Source: Arthrobacter sp. MYb214
GTDB taxonomy: Bacteria; Actinomycetota; Actinomycetes; Actinomycetales; Micrococcaceae
Reading direction: 5' to 3'
Length of the DNA stretch: 64,000 bases
Assembly: GCF_002979865.1 (NCBI RefSeq)
Contig: NZ_PCPZ01000007.1
Span: 112,317 to 176,316, forward strand
The position numbers and the translations under genes were made by a program. Below, piece by piece: positions 53,904 to 61,851 of the stretch. Each line of letters opens with the position of its first letter. Position 1 is the stretch's first letter. The notes beneath the pieces are model-generated. The model was given only the letters and a program-made list of their open reading frames with translations. It was not told the DNA's origin and did no database searches.

Positions 53904-53942
53904 AGCCGTGGCTAGGGGAAATTCCTTCCCCTGGCCACGGCT
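53904..53942 (-). terminator. Terminator after the glucosidase gene
   Basis: agccgtggc (53904-53912) / gccacggct (53934-53942) outer arms and aggggaa / ttcccct inner arms with one mismatch between; 5-nt loop. It lies 49 bp after the glucosidase stop, directly before the LacI gene. Confidence 0.82.
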
Positions 53943-53991
53943 CCTGCCCAACATTACCCGGTGCGGCTGCAGCCGGTCAGCAGATTGCCGG

Positions 53992-55680
53992 CTACGGCAA
54001 CTGGAACCAGAGCGTGGTTTCGCCCGGAATCATTCCCGATTCCGCCGAAATCTCGCTTTGGCTGCGCACCAGTTCGGTGGCGCCCTGCGCACCGGCAGGC
54101 AAAGGCTGTGCAGTTGCAGCGTAGTTGGCCACGACCAGCACAGTGCCGTTGGCGAAAGCCAGAACATCATCTCCGGTGCCTTCGACCCAATCCAGGGTGC
54201 CGGTGCCCAGTGCATGATCCTGGCGCAGCTGCAACAGGCGGCGGTACAGGTTCAGCGTGGAGGACTGGTCATCGACCTGCGCATCGCGGGCGTAGGAGTC
54301 CCAGCCTGCCGGCTGCGGCAGCCAGCTTTCACCGGTCGCGCTGAAGCCGAAAGCGGGCTTGCCGCTTTCCCAGGGCAAGGGCACCCGGCAGCCGTCACGC
54401 CCGTAGCGCTCGCCATTGGTGCGCAACCAGGTAGGATCCTGGCGCGCCTCATCTGGCAGTTCAACGGCTTCTGGCAGGCCCAGCTCTTCGCCCTGGTAGA
54501 TGTAGGCGCCACCTGGCAGGGCCAGCATCAACGCGCTGGAAGCACGAGCGCGACGCAATCCCACGGCAGCCTCCGGCAGGTTCGGGGTGTTCAGGCCGAT
54601 GCCCTCGCCCTGCGGGTTCTCATCGGTCAGCGCCAAGCGGGTCGCATGGCGCACCACGTCATGGTTGGAGAGCACCCAGGTGCTCGGGGCGCCGACCTTG
54701 CCGAACTCCTCCAGAGACTGGTCGATGGTCTCGCGGATCTGCTGGGCATCGAAGTCGCAAGAGAGATAAGGGAAGTTGAAAGCCTGGTGCATCTCGTCCT
54801 CGCGCACCCACTTGGCCATCAGCGACAGGGGATTGACCCAAGCCTCGGCGCACAGCACGCGCTCGCCGTCGTACTCGTCCATGACCTTGCGCCAGTCGCG
54901 GTAGATCTCATGCACGCCATCCTGGCCCCACCACGGAGCCAGTTCGTCGGTGCCGCCCATGGAGGCACCGGATGGGTCCGGGGTGAAGTCCGGCAAGCCC
55001 TCGGCCTTGATCAGCCCGTGGGCCACGTCAACGCGGAAGCCGTCGGTGCCCCGGTCCAGCCAGAAGCGCAGGACGTCGCGGAACATCGCGCGCACTTCCT
55101 CGTTGTGCCAGTTGAAGTCCGGCTGCGAGGAGTCGAAGATATGCAGGTAGGACTGGCCGGCGCTGCCATCAGGATTCGTGGTTTCGGTCCACATGGGGCC
55201 GCCGAAGACTGAATCCCAATTATTCGGGAGCCCGGTTGCCGGGGTGTCCTTGAAGATGAAGCGGTCGCGTTCGGGGGAGCCGGGCGCGGCCTTGAGTGCT
55301 TCCTGGAACCACGGGTGCTGGTCCGAGCAGTGGTTCGGAACCAGGTCGATGATGACGCGCAGGCCCAATGCGTGGGCCTTGGCCACCATCGCGTCGTAGT
55401 CCTCCAGGGTTCCAAACAGCGGATCCACATCGCAGTAGTCCGACACGTCGTATCCGGCGTCCTTTTGCGGGGAAGTGAAGAATGGCGAAAGCCAAACCGC
55501 GTCGACCGAAAGCTGCGCGATGCTTTCCAGGCGTTCGGTAATTCCGCGCAGATCACCCATCCCATCGCCATTGGAATCGGCGAAGGAGCGCGGGTAGATC
55601 TGGTAGATCACCGAGGAGCGCCACCACTGCGAGTCTTCGGATTGCACAAGGGAATCAGCTACTGAACGAATTGAAGTCAT
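53992..55680 (-). CDS. GH13 alpha-glucosidase (oligo-1,6-glucosidase/maltase type)
   Basis: 562 residues. All GH13 regions are visible: IIDLVPNHCSD (region I), GFRVDVAHG with nucleophile Asp218, VLCAEAWVN with acid/base Glu279, and VLSNHDVVRH with transition-state His340-Asp341. The N-terminal VIYQIYPRSFADSNGDGMGDLRGI is typical of alpha-glucosidases. There is no signal peptide, so it hydrolyses imported malto- or isomalto-oligosaccharides in the cytosol, matching the divergent malEFG importer. The ATG at 55680 is 7 nt after TATCGT, with TTTACA 17 bp upstream. Confidence 0.92.
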   Translation of the reverse strand: MTSIRSVADSLVQSEDSQWWRSSVIYQIYPRSFADSNGDGMGDLRGITERLESIAQLSVDAVWLSPFFTSPQKDAGYDVSDYCDVDPLFGTLEDYDAMVAKAHALGLRVIIDLVPNHCSDQHPWFQEALKAAPGSPERDRFIFKDTPATGLPNNWDSVFGGPMWTETTNPDGSAGQSYLHIFDSSQPDFNWHNEEVRAMFRDVLRFWLDRGTDGFRVDVAHGLIKAEGLPDFTPDPSGASMGGTDELAPWWGQDGVHEIYRDWRKVMDEYDGERVLCAEAWVNPLSLMAKWVREDEMHQAFNFPYLSCDFDAQQIRETIDQSLEEFGKVGAPSTWVLSNHDVVRHATRLALTDENPQGEGIGLNTPNLPEAAVGLRRARASSALMLALPGGAYIYQGEELGLPEAVELPDEARQDPTWLRTNGERYGRDGCRVPLPWESGKPAFGFSATGESWLPQPAGWDSYARDAQVDDQSSTLNLYRRLLQLRQDHALGTGTLDWVEGTGDDVLAFANGTVLVVANYAATAQPLPAGAQGATELVRSQSEISAESGMIPGETTLWFQLP

Positions 55681-55687
55681 GACGGTA

Positions 55688-55716
55688 ACGATAAATGATT
55701 CACCACAGTTTGTAAA
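55688..55716 (-). promoter_or_regulatory. Promoter of the glucosidase gene
   Basis: Minus strand TTTACA (rc of 55711-55716), 17 bp, TATCGT (rc of 55688-55693), then 7 nt to ATG. The -35 lies inside the LacI-type operator at 55711-55724. Confidence 0.65.
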
Positions 55717-55724
55717 CGCTTGCA
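55711..55724. promoter_or_regulatory. LacI-type operator 1
   Basis: tgtaaacgcttgca, a near palindrome with the central CG common to LacI/GalR operators; shares 13 of 14 bases with operator 2. Confidence 0.75.
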
Positions 55725-55832
55725 ATTATGCTTCAAAGCCTTCGTTCCATGGTGAGGTCTGAATTCGAGCCTCGGCCGATAAAAACTGATTTTTATCGGC
55801 GTTGTTGTCAATTTTCATGATCTGTGCCACGC

Positions 55833-55848
55833 TGTAAACGCTTACAAT
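55833..55848. promoter_or_regulatory. LacI-type operator 2 overlapping the malE -10 box
   Basis: tgtaaacgcttaca (55833-55846) is palindromic in the outer five bases of each half; TACAAT (55843-55848) overlaps it and fits a malE -10 box. Confidence 0.75.
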
Positions 55849-55948
55849 CAATGTGTTACTCGCACCACTAAAGACCCGACCGGCAGGCCCAGCGGAAATC
55901 GCGGCCGACCCGGTCCCTGATGACACAGTTGTCACGAAAGGACATCCC

Positions 55949-57217
55949 ATGAAGGTGAATAAGCACCCTTGGCTTCTCGGCGGAGCACTGACGGCCATTG
56001 CCGCACTCTCGCTCACCGCCTGCGGCGGGTCTGGCTCCAACACGCCAGCAGTTTCCTCCAGCCCCGCAGCGGCGCAATCCTCGCCGGCAGCTGCCTCCGG
56101 CGGCAAGCTGACCGTCTGGGTCGACGCCAACCGCGAGCCAGTGCTCAAGGATGCAGCAGCTGACTTCGAGAAGCAGTCCGGGGTCAAGGTGGACCTCGTG
56201 ATCAAGGACTTCTCCAAGATCCAGGAAGACTTCCTGCGCCAGGTTCCAACCGGCAAGGGCCCGGATATCACCATCGGCGCCCACGACTGGTTGGGCAACC
56301 TGGTCAACAACGGCGTAGTCCAGCCAGTTGAGCTGGGCGACAAGGCCGGCGAGTTCCAGGACGTCGCGGTCAACGCCATGAGCTACGAGGGCAACACCTA
56401 CGGCGTTCCCTACGCCACCGAGAACCTGGCCCTGCTGCGCAATGCGGATCTGGTCAAGGAAGCTCCAAAGAGCTTCGATGACATGATTGCCGCCGGCGAG
56501 AAGGCCGGCACCGAATTCCCATTCCTGGTCCAGGTCTCTGATGTCGGCGATCCATTCCACGCCTACCCGTTCCAGACCTCCTTCGGCGCACCGGTGTTCG
56601 GCACCGATGATACGGGCGCCTATGACCCGGCAGATCTGCAGATCGGCAACGAGGGCGGCATCGAATTCGCCAAGTGGCTGGCTGAAGAGGGCGAAGAAGG
56701 CAACCTGAAGACCAGCCTCGACGGGGACATTGCCAAGGAGAAGTTCGTCTCCGGCGACTCGCCATTCTTCCTGACCGGTCCATGGAACGTGGAAGCAGTA
56801 GAAGAAGCTGAAATCAACCTGGAAATCGACCCGATTCCATCGGCCGGTGGCGAGCAGGCCCAGCCATTCGTCGCCGTGCAGGGTTTCTTCGTTTCCGCGA
56901 AGACCGAGAACCTGCTGGCCGCTACCGAATTCCTGACCAACTACATCGGCACCGAAGAAGTCCAGACCGAACTGTACGAGGTAGGCAACCGCCCGCCGGC
57001 AAACAAGGCGGCATTCGAAGCGGCCAAGGCCGATGAAACCATCGCTGCCTTCGGCGAGGTCGGCGCCAACGGCGTGCCAATGCCGAACATCCCGGAAATG
57101 GCTGCCGTATGGGAGTTCTGGGGCGTAGCCGAGGCCGAGATCATCACCGGCAAGGCTGATCCGGCCAAGCGCTGGAAGCAGATGACCTCGGACATCGAAA
57201 AGGCCATCTCGAAGTAG
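55949..57217 (+). CDS. malE: Maltose/malto-oligosaccharide ABC transporter substrate-binding lipoprotein
   Basis: 422 residues from ATG 55949 (AAAGGA upstream); the frame is open to 55853. The lipoprotein signal peptide ends at LTAC with lipidated Cys25, then a Ser/Ala-rich linker. The mature part follows MalE: LTVWVDANREPVLKDAAADFEKQSGVKV, GPDITIGAHDWLGNLVNNGVVQPVEL, YGVPYATENLALLRN, AYPFQTSFGAPVF and a C-terminal WGVAEAEIITGKADPAKRWKQM. It captures malto-oligosaccharides outside the membrane for MalFG. Repressed from operator 2 by the LacI regulator (inferred). Confidence 0.92.
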   Translation: MKVNKHPWLLGGALTAIAALSLTACGGSGSNTPAVSSSPAAAQSSPAAASGGKLTVWVDANREPVLKDAAADFEKQSGVKVDLVIKDFSKIQEDFLRQVPTGKGPDITIGAHDWLGNLVNNGVVQPVELGDKAGEFQDVAVNAMSYEGNTYGVPYATENLALLRNADLVKEAPKSFDDMIAAGEKAGTEFPFLVQVSDVGDPFHAYPFQTSFGAPVFGTDDTGAYDPADLQIGNEGGIEFAKWLAEEGEEGNLKTSLDGDIAKEKFVSGDSPFFLTGPWNVEAVEEAEINLEIDPIPSAGGEQAQPFVAVQGFFVSAKTENLLAATEFLTNYIGTEEVQTELYEVGNRPPANKAAFEAAKADETIAAFGEVGANGVPMPNIPEMAAVWEFWGVAEAEIITGKADPAKRWKQMTSDIEKAISK

Positions 57218-57244
57218 GAACGCCTGCCACCAGGCACAACGATG

Positions 57245-57284
57245 GGCGCTGGGGCCGGGAGGAACTCCTCCGGGCCCCAGCGCC
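57245..57284 (+). promoter_or_regulatory. malE-malF intercistronic stem-loop
   Basis: A 19-bp GC-rich stem (57245-57263 / 57266-57284) with one internal mismatch. No T-run follows. It probably protects the malE message and lowers malF, analogous to the REP element in E. coli malE-malF. Confidence 0.75.
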
Positions 57285-57333
57285 TGCAATTCACCAGCGC
57301 TAACTGCACTTGATCGACAGGGACATCTGGAAG

Positions 57334-58929
57334 ATGACAAAGACCGCCCGCCAAGGGCCGCAACCCGGCACCGAGGAGACGAAGCCCAAGCTGTCACCGG
57401 CAGCCAGGCGCTTCGCCAACGCCACCAGTACCTCCACTGGCGCCATGCTCGCCAAGATCATCCTGGTGGCGATCGTCGATGCGACCGCGCTCTTCGCGGT
57501 CTTCACCGCACTGGGGCGCGAAGCCTGGGCGATCGCCGCGGTGATCGCGGCCATTACCGTGCTGATCAACGTGGTCTACTTCAAGCGCGGATGGCTGCCG
57601 GCAAAGTACCTGCTGCCGGGCACCATCTTCCTGCTGATCTTCCAGGTCTTCGTGATCGGCTACACCGGGTATATCGCCTTCACCAACTACGGTTCGGGGC
57701 ACAACTCGGATAAGGATGACGCGATCAGCGCGCTGCTGCAATCCAACCAGAACCGCGTCGAGGGATCAGCCGGCTACCCGGTGTCCATCCTCGAGGGGCA
57801 AGACGGGCTGGCGATGCTCATTGAGCGCGATGGCCAGCAGCTGCTCGGCGATGCGGATGATCCTTTCGCCCCGGTAGACCCCGCTGGCCTGGGGGACTAC
57901 TCCGAACTGGCTTTCGCCGATTTGCTGGGCCGCCAGCAGGAAGTCACCTCGCTGGCCGTTCCATTCACCGAGAACCCGGCAGATGGCACCTTGCGCACCA
58001 GCGATGGCCGCACCGCCTACCAGTACACTTCCTCCATCAAGCATGATGAAGCCGCGGACACCATGACCGATCAGAAGACCGGCGTGGTGTACCGGGACAC
58101 CGGCGTGGGCGCGTATACCGCGCAGGACGGCTCGCAGCTGATGCCCGGCTGGTCCATCAACGTGGGCTTCGAGAACTTCACCCGTGCGGTCACCGATTCC
58201 TCGATCCGCAACGCCCTGTTCTCTGTCACCGTGTGGACCTTCGCCTTCGCCTTCCTGTCGGTGGCGACCACCTTCTTCCTCGGGCTGTTCCTGGCGATTG
58301 TCTTCAACGACATGCGCATGAAGGGGCGGAAGGTCTACCGCGTCATCTCGATCCTGCCTTACGCATTCCCTGCGTTCCTGGGCGGGCTGGTCTGGGCCGG
58401 CATGCTCAACCGCGACTTCGGGTTCGTCAACCAGGTGCTCCTGGGCGGAGCGCAGATCCCTTGGCTGACCGACCCGTGGCTGGCGAAGTTCTCCGTGCTC
58501 TGGGTGAATCTGTGGCTCGGATTCCCGTACATGTTCCTGGTCTGCACCGGGGCGCTGCAGTCCATTCCGAATGAACTCTCCGAAGCGGCCACCATCGACG
58601 GGGCGAAGCCGTTCCAGATCTTCCGGTTGATCAAGCTGCCGCTGCTGCTGGTCTCGGTGGCTCCGCTGCTGATCAGCTCCTTCGCCTTCAACTTCAACAA
58701 CTTCAACGTGATCTACATGCTCACCGAAGGCGGGCCGCGCGTGCAGGATGCAGGACTGAACGTGGGATCCACCGACATCCTGATCTCCATGGTCTACAAG
58801 GTGGCCTTCGTTGGCTCCCAGCGCGACTATGGGCTGGCCAGCGCCTTCTCCATCATCATTTTCGTGATCGTCGCGATCATCTCGATTATCAGTTTCAAGC
58901 AGACCAAGGCACTGGAGGAGCTGAACTAA
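57334..58929 (+). CDS. malF: Malto-oligosaccharide ABC transporter permease MalF
   Basis: 531 residues from ATG 57334 (caggga upstream; TTG 57310 is in frame). N-terminal helices are followed by a large extracytoplasmic domain (about 125-275) that includes repeated Asp/Thr-rich turns, then the permease core. The cytosolic EAA loop is ELSEAATIDGAKPFQIFRLIKLPLL. Pairs with MalG. No MalK is encoded here, so a shared ATPase such as MsiK must energise it. The stop overlaps the malG ATG by one base. Confidence 0.92.
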   Translation: MTKTARQGPQPGTEETKPKLSPAARRFANATSTSTGAMLAKIILVAIVDATALFAVFTALGREAWAIAAVIAAITVLINVVYFKRGWLPAKYLLPGTIFLLIFQVFVIGYTGYIAFTNYGSGHNSDKDDAISALLQSNQNRVEGSAGYPVSILEGQDGLAMLIERDGQQLLGDADDPFAPVDPAGLGDYSELAFADLLGRQQEVTSLAVPFTENPADGTLRTSDGRTAYQYTSSIKHDEAADTMTDQKTGVVYRDTGVGAYTAQDGSQLMPGWSINVGFENFTRAVTDSSIRNALFSVTVWTFAFAFLSVATTFFLGLFLAIVFNDMRMKGRKVYRVISILPYAFPAFLGGLVWAGMLNRDFGFVNQVLLGGAQIPWLTDPWLAKFSVLWVNLWLGFPYMFLVCTGALQSIPNELSEAATIDGAKPFQIFRLIKLPLLLVSVAPLLISSFAFNFNNFNVIYMLTEGGPRVQDAGLNVGSTDILISMVYKVAFVGSQRDYGLASAFSIIIFVIVAIISIISFKQTKALEELN

Positions 58930-59843
58930 TGAGCACCGAAATCACCGGCAGGCCGGTAGCCGGCGCACCCAAGGGACGCGCGGGGCGCCAGGGCCTGGGC
59001 AAATGGTTCGCCTCCACCGGCTGGCGCCACCTGATCGGCGTGGCCCTGTGCATCTATGCGGCCTTCCCGCTGCTCTACGTGCTCTCGGCCTCGCTGAACC
59101 CCAATGGAACCCTGCTGTCTTCCAACGGATTGTTCACCACCATCGGCTTCAACAGCTATGTGGAGCTGTTCCAGAATCAGCAGCGTCCCTTCGGCGCCTG
59201 GTTCATCAACACCTTGGTGATCGGCCTGACCACGGCGGCCGCTTCGGTGTTCCTCGGCGCCTTGGCTGCCTACAGCTTCTCGCGGATGCGCTTCACCGGC
59301 CGCCGCGTGGGCCTGGTCAGCTTGCTGATTGTGCAGATCTTCCCGCAGTTGCTGGCCGTAGTGGCGATCTTCATCCTGCTCACCTCGCTGGGAGATGTCT
59401 TCCCGGTCTTGGGCATCGATAACCAGATCGCATTGATCATGGTGTACCTGGGCGGGGCACTGGGTGTGAACACCTATCTGATGTACGGCTTCTTCAACAC
59501 CATTCCGGTGGAAATCGATGAAGCGGCGAAGATCGATGGTGCTGGCCATGCCCGCATCTTCTTCACCATGATCCTGCGCCTGGTGGCACCGATCCTGGCC
59601 GTCGTGGGCCTGCTGTCCTTCATCTCCAGCACCTCGGACTTCGTGATCGCCTCGGTCATCCTGGTCTCCCCGGAGAACCAGACGCTGGCTGTGGGACTGT
59701 ACTCCTACGTCTCGGAGGAATTCACCTCCAACTGGTCGGTCTTCGCTGCCGGTGCGGTACTGGCAGCGATCCCGGTGATGGCATTGTTCCTGTTCTTGCA
59801 GAAGTACATTGTCGGCGGCCTGACCGCCGGCGCAGGCAAGTAG
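58929..59843 (+). CDS. malG: Malto-oligosaccharide ABC transporter permease MalG
   Basis: 304 residues with six membrane helices. The EAA loop reads EIDEAAKIDGAGHARIFFTMILRLVAPIL. The C-terminus (QKYIVGGLTAGAGK) is the MalG tail, which in E. coli reaches into the ATPase dimer. Starts at ATG 58929, overlapping the malF stop. A strong terminator follows 27 bp after its stop, closing the operon without a malK gene. Confidence 0.93.
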   Translation: MSTEITGRPVAGAPKGRAGRQGLGKWFASTGWRHLIGVALCIYAAFPLLYVLSASLNPNGTLLSSNGLFTTIGFNSYVELFQNQQRPFGAWFINTLVIGLTTAAASVFLGALAAYSFSRMRFTGRRVGLVSLLIVQIFPQLLAVVAIFILLTSLGDVFPVLGIDNQIALIMVYLGGALGVNTYLMYGFFNTIPVEIDEAAKIDGAGHARIFFTMILRLVAPILAVVGLLSFISSTSDFVIASVILVSPENQTLAVGLYSYVSEEFTSNWSVFAAGAVLAAIPVMALFLFLQKYIVGGLTAGAGK

Positions 59844-59870
59844 CCCGCAGCAACTGACCGCTTCGGGCAG

Positions 59871-59902
59871 ATGGGGCAACGCCACTGGCGTTGCCCCATT
59901 TT
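59871..59902 (+). terminator. Terminator of the malEFG operon
   Basis: atggggcaacgcca (59871-59884) pairs with tggcgttgccccat (59886-59899); the effective loop is about 7 nt, and ATTTTG follows. Confidence 0.9.
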
Positions 59903-59931
59903 GCCTGCGTCAGCCCATGGGCCGGAGCACG

Positions 59932-59937
59932 TAGAGT
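59932..59937 (+). promoter_or_regulatory. Leaderless-type -10 box of the 59945 gene
   Basis: TAGAGT, then 7 nt (aaaaggc), then ATG. AAAAGG could also act as a close ribosome site. Confidence 0.45.
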
Positions 59938-59944
59938 AAAAGGC

Positions 59945-60934
59945 ATGAAGCCCTACTTGCCGCGCGCCGCCCGCAACTACCTGGAGCAACTTCGCCGTGC
60001 GCTGGATTTCTTGTCTTTGCAAGAACGCAACGAAGTCATTGAAACCACCAAGCAGGAGATTCTCCGCCTGCCTGGCGGCGGTCGCCGCAAGAGCGATTTG
60101 ATCCGCTTGCTCGGCGAGCCTGCCTCGCGCGCGCTCAAATTCGAACGCCATGAGCCCGAAGCCCTGGAAGTGGGCAGCGGCAAGTACTTCTTGACGCGTA
60201 TTCTGGCGTGGCCAATTTTCGCTCTCGCACTGCTGACCCTGATGGTGGTGCTTTTCGCCCCGCCGCAAGCCGCCTTGGCCAACGAACAGAGCTTCGGCTT
60301 TGTTGCCGGGGGAGTTGCCGGGCTGCTGGGGCAACTCGAATTGCTGATCGGATCCCAGCTGATTTGGCTGGCGTTCATTCCGGTCATCCTCAGCCTGGTT
60401 CCCTTGTGGCTGCCCAATAGTGCCGGCACCACCATCCACATCGTCGGGGCTGTGATCATGACCGTTATCTGCGCGGCCGGTGGCGGACAGCTCTCGCTCT
60501 TTTTCATTCCGGTGACCGTGCTGCTCTGGGCACAGGTTTTCACCCCGCTGCTGATGATGCGCGGTTCCATGGCAAGCCCCGGGCCCGGCTGGCTGGTGTG
60601 CGCGGCGGTGCTGCTGATCCTGGTCCTGGGGTATGCCAGCTACCAAGGCCTGGCCAGCTTCAGCGCTGCGCCATGGCTGATCCTGGCTCCGGCCGCGCTG
60701 CTGGCCGTGCTGGCGATGCTGTTGCCCTTCCGCTGGAAGCTGGCTCATATTGCGCTGGTCGCAGCTGGCCTGCTGGTGATGGCCGCTGGATTCGTCGCTG
60801 CGCTGCCAGGAACCTACGGGGCGGTCCTGGCCTGGCCGTGGCTGGCTGGCAGCATGAGCTTCGCCGTAGGACATCTCGCGCTAGCTGCCGGCATGTGGCA
60901 CGAACGAGCCAGGAAATTGCTGGCCCTGTTTTAG
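59945..60934 (+). CDS. Membrane protein with N-terminal HAAS-like helical domain
   Basis: 329 residues. The first 75 are soluble and helical (AARNYLEQLRRALDFLSLQERNEVIETTKQEILRLPGGGRRKSDLIRLLGEPASRALKF), resembling the HAAS/DUF1700 domain that senses or scaffolds membrane signalling in Gram-positive bacteria. About eight membrane helices follow. No PadR-type regulator, the usual HAAS partner, is adjacent; a TetR gene follows 63 bp later. Function is unknown. The open frame extends to 59891, but that part overlaps the mal terminator. Confidence 0.65.
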   Translation: MKPYLPRAARNYLEQLRRALDFLSLQERNEVIETTKQEILRLPGGGRRKSDLIRLLGEPASRALKFERHEPEALEVGSGKYFLTRILAWPIFALALLTLMVVLFAPPQAALANEQSFGFVAGGVAGLLGQLELLIGSQLIWLAFIPVILSLVPLWLPNSAGTTIHIVGAVIMTVICAAGGGQLSLFFIPVTVLLWAQVFTPLLMMRGSMASPGPGWLVCAAVLLILVLGYASYQGLASFSAAPWLILAPAALLAVLAMLLPFRWKLAHIALVAAGLLVMAAGFVAALPGTYGAVLAWPWLAGSMSFAVGHLALAAGMWHERARKLLALF

Positions 60935-60985
60935 GAGTTTCAATACTTGTAGGCGCTTAATGGGAATTTACAGAGAAAATGCGTA

Positions 60986-60991
60986 TATCCT
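60986..60991 (+). promoter_or_regulatory. Leaderless-type -10 box of the TetR gene
   Basis: TATCCT, then CGTGAC, then ATG 60998. TTTACA (60967-60972) is upstream at a short 13-bp spacing. Confidence 0.5.
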
Positions 60992-60997
60992 CGTGAC

Positions 60998-61753
60998 ATG
61001 GCCGAGAATAAGGAAAATTCCTCTCCTGAACCGACAAAACGTGGTCGCGGACGCCCGCGCAAGGACTCTGAATTCCAGTCCCTGAGCAAAGAGCAGCTGG
61101 CCCAGAAGGCTCTGGAAATCGCCGGTGCCGAGGGCTACGACGCGCTGACCATGCACCGTCTTGCGGCCGAATTCAATGTCACCCCGCGGGCGTTGTACAA
61201 CTACGTGGCGGATCGCCAAGAAGTCATCAACCTGGCGGTGGGGCGCTTCATCTCGATCAATCCGCTGATCGAGTTCGACTGCAACGACTGGAAGCTCGGG
61301 GTGACCGAAGCGTACAACGCGACGCGCCGGGCCTACCGGGCCTACCCCCGGGCCTCGCAATTGACGCTCGACGAAAAGCTCAAGGTGGAGCCCGGCCCGT
61401 TCCGCAATGAATTGATGGAACGGATCCTCGCCTTCTTCGTGGATATCGGCCTGACGCTCAAGCAGGCAGTGGCCATGGTCCGCGCCCTGGAACGGGATGT
61501 CCTGGGTTTCGTGATGCATGTGGATTACTACTATGACCGCCGCTCGAAGGACAGCCCGGACTACGTGAGCTCGCTGGTGCCGGTCCAATTGCTTGACGCC
61601 TACCCGGAAGTTCCGACACCGCTGGCACGCCAAGCGCTCGAGCTGCCGCAGCAGGACAGCGATGACCTTTTCGGGGAAGTCGTCGAGTTGCGGTTGCTGG
61701 CTATTGCGCAGATGCTCGAGCTCAACCGGGCCGCCGAAGACCACAAAGAGTGA
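60998..61753 (+). CDS. TetR/AcrR-family transcriptional regulator
   Basis: 251 residues. A Lys/Arg-rich tail with an AT-hook-like RGRGRPRK precedes the HTH (LAQKALEIAGAEGYDALTMHRLAAEFNVTPRALYNYVADRQEVINLAV). The long C-terminal helical domain resembles TetR_C ligand-binding modules, with MHVDYYYDRRSKDSPDYVSSLVPVQLLDAYPEV in its middle. It is followed in the same direction by a DHA2-type MFS pump, its likely target, with a palindrome between. The ligand is unknown. Confidence 0.87.
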   Translation: MAENKENSSPEPTKRGRGRPRKDSEFQSLSKEQLAQKALEIAGAEGYDALTMHRLAAEFNVTPRALYNYVADRQEVINLAVGRFISINPLIEFDCNDWKLGVTEAYNATRRAYRAYPRASQLTLDEKLKVEPGPFRNELMERILAFFVDIGLTLKQAVAMVRALERDVLGFVMHVDYYYDRRSKDSPDYVSSLVPVQLLDAYPEVPTPLARQALELPQQDSDDLFGEVVELRLLAIAQMLELNRAAEDHKE

Positions 61754-61776
61754 AATAAGCACCTCGACAGGGAATA

Positions 61777-61792
61777 TTAGCCAGCTGGCCAA
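61777..61792 (+). promoter_or_regulatory. Candidate TetR operator upstream of the MFS pump
   Basis: ttagccagctggccaa is a 16-bp palindrome with one mismatched base pair and a perfect gccagctggc core, 60 bp before the pump ATG. A hairpin (agg-a-ccgca / tgcgg-c-ct, 61806-61828) follows. Confidence 0.6.
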
Positions 61793-61851
61793 CGCTGTAG
61801 GTTGAAGGACCGCAGGATTGTGCGGCCTGGAATTCGTTTGAAAGTTGGCCC

